A stretch of DNA of 8,139 nucleotides from an uncultured Rubritalea sp. (GCA_937951395.1 CALFBV010000088.1:1-8139), one strand, 5' to 3'. Numbered from the stretch's first letter, positions 1-6,933 are shown. Translations and numbers: made by a program. The notes: generated by a model from the sequence alone, not told the origin.

Positions 1-33
1 TACAGATACACACAGCAGTTTGGCATAGAGGAA

Positions 34-930
34 ATGTCCATGCGTGAGTATGCCTTTATCAAACTGGGGATCTTGCCCCCGAATCAAAATCTACTCGGTC
101 AGCTAGCGATAGCGGAGACTACTGGAGCGGTCGCCATCTATGATTCTAGCACTAATGAGATTTTACTTTCAAAGGAATTCGATGATGAAAATCTATTCCA
201 CATCACTAGTGTCATCAAACACCTATCCATCGCGCTGCTAGAGTTAAATTTTCCACTCGCTGAGGATGAGAAAAGCAATCTAACAGACGATGCCTTTCAT
301 GCGCGCGAAGGATTCATCAAGGGCAGAGCTAGCTCCATCGCTCAGCGCTATAGGAACATAACTGCATTCAAAGGCGGACATACCAAGCAGGTGAAGCCAA
401 ATGAAGAAGCCAAGGAAGTCATCAAATCTCTACCTCTTCTAGTCCGCGGTCTGACAACGTTCCCGACTATCCATGGTAAGACCTACATAGAGGACATCAT
501 GCTGCAGAATGATTCCGTATTCCCTGAGCTGTATAAACACATGCCGAGATCTACTGCTACCATCTTCGCTAAGCGCATGCCTCTAATGGATGGAGGAAAA
601 GCTAGTCACCGGGACCCACTAGCGCCAGATCAGCATCTCAGCACTGAGCTCGGACAAGTCACTGTGATGCTTTACCTAATGCAACTAGGTGAGGATCTAG
701 GCGAGAAGAATACGAGCCTATTTAAGAAACTTACCTCTGACGCACTCACCATTACCCAAGATACTAACATTCACATCTCCACGTGGAAAACAAACTGGAC
801 GAGTGAGCAAGACGCAGTAACATTTCACAAATTAGCTACTGAACTTAGCTCTATCCCAGAGGATCAGCCCACTGTGACCATCACTGGAAATCAAGTGACT
901 ATTCAATTTAAAGAAACACACAACAGCTAA
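34..930 (+). CDS. Unrecognised protein upstream of hom, possibly 5'-partial
   Basis: I do not recognise this protein of about 298 residues. It has no evident signal peptide, no membrane segment and no cysteine motif, and looks soluble and mixed alpha/beta. A central basic stretch (residues about 92-125) is followed by a segment with a GGKASHRDP motif near residues 187-195. The frame has no stop between base 1 and the first ATG, so the true start may lie outside the window. Within the window, ATG at 34 or ATG at 40 could be used. AGAGGA at 27-32 is spaced like a ribosome binding site for the ATG at 40, which would make it the only gene here with one. The stop is 12 bases before hom on the same strand, so co-transcription with hom is likely. 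No function can be assigned. Reality of the gene is well supported by length, frame and spacing; the start is uncertain. Confidence 0.75.
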   Translation: MSMREYAFIKLGILPPNQNLLGQLAIAETTGAVAIYDSSTNEILLSKEFDDENLFHITSVIKHLSIALLELNFPLAEDEKSNLTDDAFHAREGFIKGRASSIAQRYRNITAFKGGHTKQVKPNEEAKEVIKSLPLLVRGLTTFPTIHGKTYIEDIMLQNDSVFPELYKHMPRSTATIFAKRMPLMDGGKASHRDPLAPDQHLSTELGQVTVMLYLMQLGEDLGEKNTSLFKKLTSDALTITQDTNIHISTWKTNWTSEQDAVTFHKLATELSSIPEDQPTVTITGNQVTIQFKETHNS

Positions 931-942
931 CAATTTAACATC

Positions 943-2262
943 ATGACAGCACCAATCAAAAGTATTAAAGTAGGGCTCGTGGGCTTCGGAACCGTAGGGA
1001 CTGGAGTCTGGGAAACACTCCAGAAAAACGGACAACTTATCAGCGACCGATCTAACAATCAGTTCAAAATCGACATCGTCAAGGCAGCTGTTAGGGACAT
1101 TAGTAAGAAGCGTATAGAAGATGCTCCAGATACGATGTTCACCGCAGACTGGAATGATGTCGTCAGCGATGAGAATGTTGATGTCGTAGTAGAACTCATT
1201 GGTGGGACAACCACTGCATTTGACATTGTGGCTGCTGCTCTCAAGCTTGGAAAAACTGTTGTGACTGGTAATAAAGCTCTACTCGCAGAGCGCGGTGCTG
1301 AGCTATTCGCCCTATCGCAGGAGCACAGTGCGGCCATCCATTTCGAAGCAGCTGTCGCAGGCGGCATTCCTATCATCAAGGCGGTTCAGGAAAGCTATGT
1401 TGGAAACGACATTGAGTCCATGGTCGGCATTATCAACGGCACATCTAACTACATTCTAGAGCGCATGACTGATGCTGGCCTCGGCTACCCAGAGGCTCTC
1501 AAAGAAGCACAAGAACTTGGCTACGCTGAGTCTGACCCTACTCTCGATGTCAATGGCTGGGATGCGGCTCACAAGTCAATTCTACTAGCCACACTGGCTT
1601 ACGGTTCTGTCATTGATCCAGAAGAAGTTTACGTGAGAGGCATAGAACGCGTCACTAGCACGGATATAGAATTTGCTAACAAACTAGGCTACGCAACTAA
1701 ACTTCTTTCCGTAGTTCGCAAGCATTCTGATGGTCAGATCGAGCTCAGAACACAGCCATCATTTATCCCTAAAAGCCATATCCTATCCAGTGTCAACGGT
1801 GTCTTCAATGCTGTAGCTGTGAAGGGTGACGCTAGTGGTGACTCCTTATTTTACGGCAGAGGTGCAGGCAAGGAACCAACGGCTAGCTCAGTGGTAGCAG
1901 ACATCGTGGATGCTGCTCACACTATTTCCTCTGGCTCACCACACCGTGGATTCCTCCCTTACTCAGAAGACTCAAAAGTTAAATCTATCGATGACACATC
2001 CACTCCTTATTACGTGAGGTTTGATGTCATAGACAGACCTGGTGTGATAGCAGACATCGCACAAGTCCTAGCCAATGATGGTGTTGGAATCTCAGGAACT
2101 CACTCACCAGTGGATCCAGAAAACCCAGATAAAGAATTTGTGGATATGGTCTTTTTACTGCATACCTGTACTTTCGGAAAACTCAAAGCAACACTGAAAA
2201 AAGTGCTCGCTTTAGATTCTGTTAATTCAGAGCCAGTTGTTTTTAGAATCGAAAATCTATAA
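943..2262 (+). CDS. hom: Homoserine dehydrogenase with C-terminal ACT domain
   Basis: Homoserine dehydrogenase (EC 1.1.1.3) reduces aspartate semialdehyde to homoserine with NAD(P)H, the branch point to threonine and methionine, in the cytoplasm. The N-terminal Rossmann domain shows GFGTVG at residues 14-19 and ELIGG at 84-88. The catalytic domain has the GNKALL motif with Lys111, the substrate region around GGIPIIKA and INGTSNYIL, and the family signature DVNGWDAAHK with Asp207 and Lys211, equivalent to the catalytic Asp/Lys pair of the yeast enzyme. Residues about 355-437 form an ACT domain (RPGVIADIAQVLA), which in this family senses threonine or a related amino acid, so allosteric feedback is expected. 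The length of 439 residues is usual for the monofunctional enzyme; there is no fused aspartate kinase. The ATG at 943 has no Shine-Dalgarno sequence. The gene sits 12 bases behind the previous gene and 11 bases before the next one. Confidence 0.97.
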   Translation: MTAPIKSIKVGLVGFGTVGTGVWETLQKNGQLISDRSNNQFKIDIVKAAVRDISKKRIEDAPDTMFTADWNDVVSDENVDVVVELIGGTTTAFDIVAAALKLGKTVVTGNKALLAERGAELFALSQEHSAAIHFEAAVAGGIPIIKAVQESYVGNDIESMVGIINGTSNYILERMTDAGLGYPEALKEAQELGYAESDPTLDVNGWDAAHKSILLATLAYGSVIDPEEVYVRGIERVTSTDIEFANKLGYATKLLSVVRKHSDGQIELRTQPSFIPKSHILSSVNGVFNAVAVKGDASGDSLFYGRGAGKEPTASSVVADIVDAAHTISSGSPHRGFLPYSEDSKVKSIDDTSTPYYVRFDVIDRPGVIADIAQVLANDGVGISGTHSPVDPENPDKEFVDMVFLLHTCTFGKLKATLKKVLALDSVNSEPVVFRIENL

Positions 2263-2273
2263 TAAACTAAGCC

Positions 2274-2894
2274 ATGGGTGACAAGGACAGAAGATACAGA
2301 GATAAATACAGATCTAAGAAACGTTACGACGATGATGATGATGACGACTACAGAGAACGTCGTGAAAGTCGACACGAGCCTAAAAAAAGCGCCATAGAGC
2401 GTATTCTCACACCTGGAAATACAGCTAACAACGTAATCAAGACCGCTGCCACCGGAATTATTGCTGGTGGCACTATCCTGCTCATGGGCATTTATGGCAT
2501 ATGGGGGGACAACCTCGCAGGAGCGAGCTATTTACCCATGGCTACCGCTGTTTCCGCAGCTGTAGGCACCGCTTGTATATGGATCTTTGGCAGACCAAAA
2601 ACAGAGGAAGCATACAATGAAGAGTTCACCATCCTAAGAAAAGAAATACGCTCACTAAACAAAAACCTAGAAGACATTCAGGCGCACAATGCAGAACTAG
2701 AAGGTCGCCTTGCAAACGTAGAGCTACTAGAATCCTTCGAGGACAAGCTCGCCAAACATACTCTTGATAAAGAAGCTCAAGCGAGAACCTCTCTCAAGAA
2801 AGCATCCCGCCCTTCCCCCATCTCCTCTAATATGCCAAGTAGTAGCGAAGATACTGAGACGTCTTCCTCATCTATGCAGCGAGAGACGGAGTAA
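2274..2894 (+). CDS. Small membrane protein with Asp tract, two helices and coiled coil
   Basis: I cannot assign this 206-residue protein to a known family. Visible layout: a strongly charged N-terminus (residues 1-42, rich in Arg, Lys, Asp and Tyr) with seven consecutive Asp at 19-25; two hydrophobic segments at about 57-77 and 86-106, consistent with a membrane hairpin; a Glu/Lys/Leu-rich stretch at about 111-160 likely to form a coiled coil; and a low-complexity Ser/Thr/Pro tail to the end. The arrangement would leave both ends on the same side of the membrane, probably the cytoplasm given the charge of the N-terminus. There is no signal peptide. It starts 11 bases behind hom, with no Shine-Dalgarno sequence, so it is probably co-transcribed with hom. 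A scaffold or membrane-organising role is only a guess from the architecture. Confidence 0.85.
   Translation: MGDKDRRYRDKYRSKKRYDDDDDDDYRERRESRHEPKKSAIERILTPGNTANNVIKTAATGIIAGGTILLMGIYGIWGDNLAGASYLPMATAVSAAVGTACIWIFGRPKTEEAYNEEFTILRKEIRSLNKNLEDIQAHNAELEGRLANVELLESFEDKLAKHTLDKEAQARTSLKKASRPSPISSNMPSSSEDTETSSSSMQRETE
2328..2348 (+). repeat. GAY trinucleotide run encoding seven Asp
   Basis: Seven consecutive Asp codons (GAC, four GAT, GAC, GAC) in the gene at 2274-2894 form a short simple-sequence repeat. It lies in the flexible charged N-terminus. Because the unit is three bases, a change in copy number would alter the length of the Asp tract without breaking the frame. Confidence 0.7.
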
Positions 2895-2972
2895 ATTCTA
2901 AACAGAAATAATTCCCCAGTACTTCACACTTTCTCACTTGCTAATCTATCTACCTAGAATATAGAGTTTGAT

Positions 2973-3458
2973 ATGAGTGAGTTTGAAGAAAAAGTGCGAG
3001 ACACCCTTGCAAATCCCCAGAACCAAGGTGAGATGGCAGATGCAGATTCTGTGGGCACCGTGGGGTCTCCTGACTGCGGAGATATGCTGCGGATGTGGCT
3101 AAAATTCACTGAGAAAGATGGTAAGAAAGTCATCGATAAAGCCTCATTTCAGAGCTTCGGCTGCCAAACAGCTATCGCTGTGGCATCTATGGCTACAGAA
3201 ATGCTTAAGGGAAAGACCGCTGAAGAAGCAGCTAAACTCAACGCAGAAGAATTATCAGCCGATCTAGGTGCTCTTCCTCCTATGAAGATCCACTGCGGTC
3301 AACTCGTAGAAGGAGCTCTCAAAAACGCTCTCTCCGGGGAAGATGCACCTGACAAAAATACATCTAGTGAAGACGGTAATACCTCCACCTTAGCGCAATC
3401 TATTTCACAACAAAACAAGTCCTCAAGCCCTATCAAAATCGTGCAGTTAGATGACTAG
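2973..3458 (+). CDS. IscU/NifU-type Fe-S cluster assembly scaffold protein
   Basis: A scaffold on which Fe-S clusters are built from desulfurase-derived sulfur and iron before transfer to target proteins, in the cytoplasm. Residues 1-124 match the IscU/NifU N-terminal domain: the N-terminal P-x-N-x-G element (15-19), GSPDCGD with Cys35 and Asp37, FGCQTAIA with Cys64, and LPPMKIHCGQL with His107 and Cys108. The three cysteines plus Asp37 are the usual cluster ligands. LPPMK (101-105) corresponds to the LPPVK site by which IscU binds its Hsp70 chaperone HscA. FGCQ has Gln where FGCG is more common. Residues about 125-161 are an additional Ser/Asn/Gln/Asp-rich tail without cysteines, so this is neither a full NifU nor a bare IscU. 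No cysteine desulfurase or co-chaperone is in the window. The gene follows a 78-base gap and ends 5 bases before the next gene. iscU or nifU are both possible names, so none is given. Confidence 0.93.
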   Translation: MSEFEEKVRDTLANPQNQGEMADADSVGTVGSPDCGDMLRMWLKFTEKDGKKVIDKASFQSFGCQTAIAVASMATEMLKGKTAEEAAKLNAEELSADLGALPPMKIHCGQLVEGALKNALSGEDAPDKNTSSEDGNTSTLAQSISQQNKSSSPIKIVQLDD

Positions 3459-3463
3459 CTAAT

Positions 3464-4783
3464 ATGCAGCGTTTCTATTCTAAACTGGTGCGGAGATCTT
3501 ACCGCACACTCAGACATCGCCGCATCCGTAAAGTCAGCTGGCTAAATAGAATCGTCATCAAGTTTTTCAATCGCGACATGTGGAGGCCCTGTGTCAGGAG
3601 CGTTTCTATTGGTCTATCCATCGGGCTCTTCTGCGCGATGTTGCCCATTCCATTTCAAATGCTACTTGCTGCCATTTTCTGCTTCATTGGCCGCGGTAAT
3701 ATACCAATCGCCGTTGCAGCCTGTTGGGTAAGTAATCCCATCACTCAAGTATTTTTGATGCTTTTCCAGCAGCGTGTGGGAGCCAAGATCAGAGGATTTT
3801 TAGATTTCCACTGGCTAGACTTTATCGATATCCAACGTGTCATCCCCTATTTTAACGAACCAGTGAATTTAGCTAATTTTGCCGTCGGTGTAGCTACCAC
3901 TGCCATCTTCTGCGGCATCATCGCCTACCCCCTCGTCTTCTGCTTCTACGCTCTTGTTCCTAAGAAATACATTAGTAACCCAGTCATTTCAAAAAAACAA
4001 ATCTATGAACGAAACGCCACATCAAACGCCGGAAAAATAATTACAGAAATCTTCGAAGACAGTCACACGGCAGTGACTAAGATCGCCTCTGAGACAGCTG
4101 AGCTCATCCGTCTCAATGACTCCATCGGCAAACCCACCATACTAGGGCTGGCTGCTGGAAAAACACCTATCCTCTTCTACAGGGCACTCATCCATCTACA
4201 CCTTCATGACGATCTATCATTCCAAAATGTCATCACCTTTAACTTAGACGAATATGCAGGGCTAGACCGTGAGCACCCGGAAAGCTGCTGGCAGTTCATG
4301 CACGAGAATCTTTTTAACCACATCGACATCAGGCCTGAGAACATCAATCTTCCTTCCGGAATGGTCAGTGATATCGAGATGCCTGCTCACTGCGAGCAAT
4401 ACGAGCAAGACATCAAGGATGCTGGCGGCATCGATCTTCAGATCCTAGGCATAGGTCGCTCTGGTCACATCGGGTTCAACGAGCCAGGCTCTTCCAAGGA
4501 CTCGCTCACAAGAGCTATTTTACTCAACACAGTCACTAGAGAAGACGCAGCACAATCCTTCGGAGGAATTCAAAATGTTCCAACAAAAGCGATCACTATG
4601 GGCTGCGGAACAATCCTTGCCGCTAGACGCATCGTGCTAATAGCATGGGGCGCGGGCAAGGCAGCCATTGTAAACGAAGCTGTAAACGGCACTGTCAACG
4701 ACATAGTCTCCGCCTCATATCTCCAAGAACATCCTAATGCCAGCTTCTACATCGATGTAGAGGCCGCATCTGAGTTGGAGTAA
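3464..4783 (+). CDS. DUF2062 membrane domain fused to NagB-like glucosamine-6-phosphate deaminase
   Basis: One 439-residue frame joins two domains. Residues 1-170 are a DUF2062-type domain: a basic N-terminus, then hydrophobic segments at about 43-60, 64-76, 80-102 and 136-163, with the characteristic MLPIPFQMLLAA and WVSNPITQ motifs. Residues about 192-436 match glucosamine-6-phosphate deaminase (EC 3.5.99.6), which converts GlcN6P to fructose-6-phosphate and ammonia. They show the phosphate loop LAAGKTP (229-235), FNLDEY with the base Asp262, GRSGHIGFNEP with His335 and Glu340, and a C-terminal GAGKAAIVNEAV element. Arg-Ser (332-333) replaces the Asn-Asp of the E. coli enzyme, so the Asp141 equivalent is absent; related Bacteroidetes-type enzymes also carry Arg-Thr there as I recall, so activity remains plausible. 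The catalytic domain would be tethered to the inner membrane. The linker (about 171-191) contains two A-runs and an out-of-frame ATGA, so the fusion could be recent or an artefact. The start is 5 bases behind the scaffold gene without a Shine-Dalgarno sequence. Confidence 0.9.
   Translation: MQRFYSKLVRRSYRTLRHRRIRKVSWLNRIVIKFFNRDMWRPCVRSVSIGLSIGLFCAMLPIPFQMLLAAIFCFIGRGNIPIAVAACWVSNPITQVFLMLFQQRVGAKIRGFLDFHWLDFIDIQRVIPYFNEPVNLANFAVGVATTAIFCGIIAYPLVFCFYALVPKKYISNPVISKKQIYERNATSNAGKIITEIFEDSHTAVTKIASETAELIRLNDSIGKPTILGLAAGKTPILFYRALIHLHLHDDLSFQNVITFNLDEYAGLDREHPESCWQFMHENLFNHIDIRPENINLPSGMVSDIEMPAHCEQYEQDIKDAGGIDLQILGIGRSGHIGFNEPGSSKDSLTRAILLNTVTREDAAQSFGGIQNVPTKAITMGCGTILAARRIVLIAWGAGKAAIVNEAVNGTVNDIVSASYLQEHPNASFYIDVEAASELE
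3991..4040 (+). other. Fusion junction with A7 slippery run, ATGA overlap and A5 run
   Basis: In the DUF2062-NagB frame, codons TCA AAA AAA CAA (3989-4000) place A7 (3991-3997) as an in-frame A AAA AAA heptamer. A shift of -1 there, or one extra A, gives Thr-Asn-Leu and then TGA at 4006-4008, overlapping an ATG at 4005-4007. That ATG opens MNETPHQTPEK and stops at 4038-4040, directly after a run of five A (4033-4037). One extra A there, or a -1 shift, would continue it as EKIITEIFED, the start of the NagB domain. The sequence facts are direct; the interpretation as slippage, old gene boundary or base-call error is open. Confidence 0.4.
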
Positions 4784-4912
4784 TTTCTTTAACATGCGTG
4801 GCACCCTATCAATACCTAAAGCACATCCAGACTGGCGAAATAGATTACGAATCAGTAATTCCACTTTCGTTGTCCAGAAAAGTTACTCTATCAGACCACT
4901 CTCACTGAAAAA

Positions 4913-5038
4913 TCACTCTTCTCCCCTCCCTTTTCTGAGAGCGGCTAGTAATCTGTTAACGGTTCCCACCAACCACTTTCTAGTATTAACCTCATCTTCC
5001 AGCATGAGGTAATGACCTTGCCCTTTTACTACTCTCAC
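4913..5038 (-). pseudogene. Orphaned 3' end of the alpha/beta-hydrolase gene, beyond an in-frame TAA
   Basis: Directly after the TAA at 5039-5041, the same minus-strand frame stays open for 41 codons to a TGA at 4915-4913. The translation includes VVKGQGHYLMLEDEV and then a helix with WLVGTVNRLLAAL. In alpha/beta-hydrolases the catalytic His sits in just such a GxGH segment after the last strand, followed by a C-terminal helix. This His (residue 287 if the stop is counted as a codon) and helix are exactly what the 277-residue upstream protein lacks. No frameshift is needed, only one altered codon. An unrelated plus-strand open frame over the same bases (4794-5012) is therefore probably chance. 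The tail is translated only if the stop is read through or is a sequence error. Confidence 0.75.
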
Positions 5039-5872
5039 TTATTTAGAGGTAAGTTTTAGTTGCTTCATTCTCTGGCCTAGTGCACCGCTTTTTACATAGG
5101 ATTCCTCTCCGCCAGCCAACAATCTCAGCGCTCCATTTTGCGGAGCATTAGCCAGAATATCTTTAGGTGGGAGCGAGACGATGCAGACAAAGCCCAAGTA
5201 GTCATCACCACATCGTGAATAATGCCTAAACCCTCCAGTTCCACCTGCAGATAATCCGATCAAAATAGGCTTAGAGAGAGGTGTTTCGAGCGTCTCAGAG
5301 ACCTTACTTAAACATTCTTTTAGATACTCATCTGGAACCTTGCTCATACTGATTCCGTAGGCTGGGCAGATGATAATGCTGTCTGGAAATGAAGTCGCTA
5401 GATAATGCAGATAGAAACTAAAACTACCACCATAGCCGTGCAAAAAGAGAATCACAGGAGTCTTCTCATTCACTAGCTTTGGCACATAAACATTCGCATA
5501 GCCAGAAGTAAGTTTTTTCTCTGAATAGCAATAACTAACCGCGGATGGGATAGATGGAAACTTCTTCTTTTCCACCTCATCTTGCATCCTCCGATAATAG
5601 GCGGCTATCGTCTTTCCAAGCTGAATAGACTCCTCTTTCTCTAGACCTAAAAATGCAGCTCCCATACTAGAAAGCTGCATAAATTTTTCTTCAGGAAGGT
5701 GATCCACGCCTAAGCGGATCATCTTAAGAAACGTTAGGTTCTTTTTAGCTACCTTGATAGGAGCCGCGGCGTGTTCAGTTCGCCATTTTGCTATGGTCAC
5801 CTTCTGCGCATTCACTAGTGAGCACGCGGTGAAAGTTATTATTACAACAAGAATAGCTCTGAAGCAGCTCAT
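5039..5872 (-). CDS. Secreted alpha/beta-hydrolase (esterase-like), truncated by an in-frame stop
   Basis: A 277-residue protein with an N-terminal signal peptide: short n-region, hydrophobic core at about 6-20 and a likely signal peptidase I site after VNA at residue 22. Cys17 is not in a good lipobox. It should act in the periplasm or outside the cell. The alpha/beta-hydrolase core shows the oxyanion-hole motif HGYGG at 145-149 and the nucleophile elbow GLSAG at 206-210 with Ser208. LLAGGEES (251-258) is where the acidic residue is expected. The protein then ends at TAA before the catalytic His, which is encoded in the same frame just beyond the stop. As written it should be inactive as a hydrolase; the intact form would have about 319 residues. 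The substrate is unknown; an ester or acyl-sugar is typical for such secreted esterases. It starts 16 bases behind mdh, without a Shine-Dalgarno sequence, and is probably co-transcribed with it. Confidence 0.85.
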   Translation of the reverse strand: MSCFRAILVVIITFTACSLVNAQKVTIAKWRTEHAAAPIKVAKKNLTFLKMIRLGVDHLPEEKFMQLSSMGAAFLGLEKEESIQLGKTIAAYYRRMQDEVEKKKFPSIPSAVSYCYSEKKLTSGYANVYVPKLVNEKTPVILFLHGYGGSFSFYLHYLATSFPDSIIICPAYGISMSKVPDEYLKECLSKVSETLETPLSKPILIGLSAGGTGGFRHYSRCGDDYLGFVCIVSLPPKDILANAPQNGALRLLAGGEESYVKSGALGQRMKQLKLTSK

Positions 5873-5888
5873 ATTGGACGCTTGAATT

Positions 5889-6875
5889 TTATCCTAACAG
5901 ATCTGCTACAGCCTCTTTCTCCTCGCGGAGTTCTTGTACAGATGCGTCTATCTTTTGACGTGAGAAATCATTGATCTCTACACCTTCTACCACTTCCCAT
6001 GTCTTACCATCAGATGTGCGGATAGGCATGGAAGCTATAAGCCCTTTATCGATCCCATACTCGCCACTAGAACAGACTGCCACACTAGTCCAGTCTCCAT
6101 CAGGAGTTGGCGTGGTGAGGCTACGGACGGTGTCTACTACGCCATTAGCAGCAGATGCGGCGGATGATGCTCCACGCGCTGCAATGATCGCTGCGCCACG
6201 CTGCTGGACGGTAGAAATGAACTCACCTTGGAGCCATTCTGTATCACTGATGGCATCAGTTACTGGCTTACCATTGATGAGCGTGTTAGTAAAATCAGGA
6301 TACTGTGTCGCTGAGTGATTTCCCCAGATACAGAGATTAGTAACTACGCTGTTATGCACACCAGCTTTATCGGCTAGCTGAGATTTTGCGCGGTTTTCAT
6401 CCAGTCTTGTCATGGCAAAGAACTGGTTGTTCGGGATTCCCTTCGCTGCATTCATCGCGATGAGGCAGTTTGTGTTGCATGGATTTCCCACTACAAGAGT
6501 GCGCACATCGCTAGCAGCATTTGCCGCTATCGCTTGTCCCTGACCAGTGAAAATTTTACCATTAATACCAAGTAGATCCTTACGCTCCATTCCTGGGCCA
6601 CGCGGTACTGAGCCTACGAGCAGCGCCCAGTTTGCCCCCTTGAATCCTTCGTTGAGATCGCTAGTCGCTACCACTTCATTGAGTGTAGGAAATGCGCAGT
6701 CATCTAGCTCCATTACTACACCCTGAAGAGCTTTCATCCCAGGCTCGATCTCGATCAAGCGAAGGTTCACTGACTGGTCTGGACCAAACATAGCGCCAGA
6801 GGCAATACGGAAAAGCAGAGCATAGCCAATCTGGCCAGCTGCTCCTGTCACGGATACTGTAATAGGATCTTTCAT
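5889..6875 (-). CDS. mdh: Malate dehydrogenase, NAD-dependent, cytosolic-type
   Basis: Malate dehydrogenase (EC 1.1.1.37) interconverts malate and oxaloacetate in the TCA cycle, in the cytoplasm. The 328 residues show the Rossmann motif GAAGQIG at 11-17 and EIEPGMK at 42-48, where Glu42 occupies the position that binds the NAD ribose and argues for NAD rather than NADP. The substrate-binding arginines are Arg92 and Arg98 ([12 protein letters not shown]) and Arg162. GNPCNTN is at 130-136, and the catalytic pair is Asp159 (TRLDENRA) and His187 ([10 protein letters not shown]). The [16 protein letters not shown] style places it in the cytosolic, Thermus-like branch, not the LDH-like branch. Length is typical. 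The ATG has no Shine-Dalgarno sequence but a possible sigma-70-like promoter lies just upstream. The esterase gene follows after 16 bases. Confidence 0.98.
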   Translation of the reverse strand: MKDPITVSVTGAAGQIGYALLFRIASGAMFGPDQSVNLRLIEIEPGMKALQGVVMELDDCAFPTLNEVVATSDLNEGFKGANWALLVGSVPRGPGMERKDLLGINGKIFTGQGQAIAANAASDVRTLVVGNPCNTNCLIAMNAAKGIPNNQFFAMTRLDENRAKSQLADKAGVHNSVVTNLCIWGNHSATQYPDFTNTLINGKPVTDAISDTEWLQGEFISTVQQRGAAIIAARGASSAASAANGVVDTVRSLTTPTPDGDWTSVAVCSSGEYGIDKGLIASMPIRTSDGKTWEVVEGVEINDFSRQKIDASVQELREEKEAVADLLG

Positions 6876-6887
6876 AGATGATTTAAG

Positions 6888-6915
6888 TTAATAATCTATG
6901 CCAAATTTTAGTCAA
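6888..6915 (-). promoter_or_regulatory. Possible sigma-70-like promoter for mdh
   Basis: On the minus strand, TTGACT (6915-6910) is one base off the -35 consensus, and TATTAA (6893-6888) is a 4/6 match to the -10 box, with a 16-base spacer. A start about 7 bases further on would leave a leader of only about 5 bases before the mdh ATG, so the transcript would be nearly leaderless. This agrees with the lack of a Shine-Dalgarno sequence. The site lies in the 58-base gap behind the PEGA/FGE gene. The match is by eye and could be chance in AT-rich sequence. Confidence 0.35.
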
Positions 6916-6933
6916 CTGATAAGCGATTTTTCC

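Noticed and set aside
832..1379. Minus-strand open frames over the end of the first gene and the start of hom
   Set aside because: They are shadows of plus-strand genes; hom motifs confirm the plus-strand frame.
2100..2375. Minus-strand open frame with a hydrophobic Val/Ile run
   Set aside because: The hydrophobic run is the reverse complement of the GAT repeat that encodes the Asp tract.
2931..2960. TTCTCA and TAGAAT with an 18-base spacer upstream of the scaffold gene, a possible promoter
   Set aside because: The -35 is only a 4/6 match and the leader would be about 5 bases; the 78-base gap makes a promoter possible but this match is too weak to annotate.
4784..4912. Search for a terminator or small RNA in the true gap between the convergent genes
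   Set aside because: Only a weak 5-pair AT-rich repeat (ATTAC/GTAAT, 4844-4859) without a T-run was seen; nothing is supportable.
4989..5010. Inverted repeat ACCTCAT / ATGAGGT with an 8-base loop, a possible bidirectional terminator
   Set aside because: It has no T-run on either side, the stem is only 7 pairs, and it falls inside the HYLMLEDEV coding segment of the hydrolase tail.
4794..5012. Plus-strand frame of 72 codons between the convergent genes
   Set aside because: It lies largely antisense to the 3' end of the hydrolase frame (4913-5038), has no recognisable motif, and its composition looks like chance.
5971..6318. Plus-strand open frame of 115 codons
   Set aside because: It is antisense to the well-conserved malate dehydrogenase gene.
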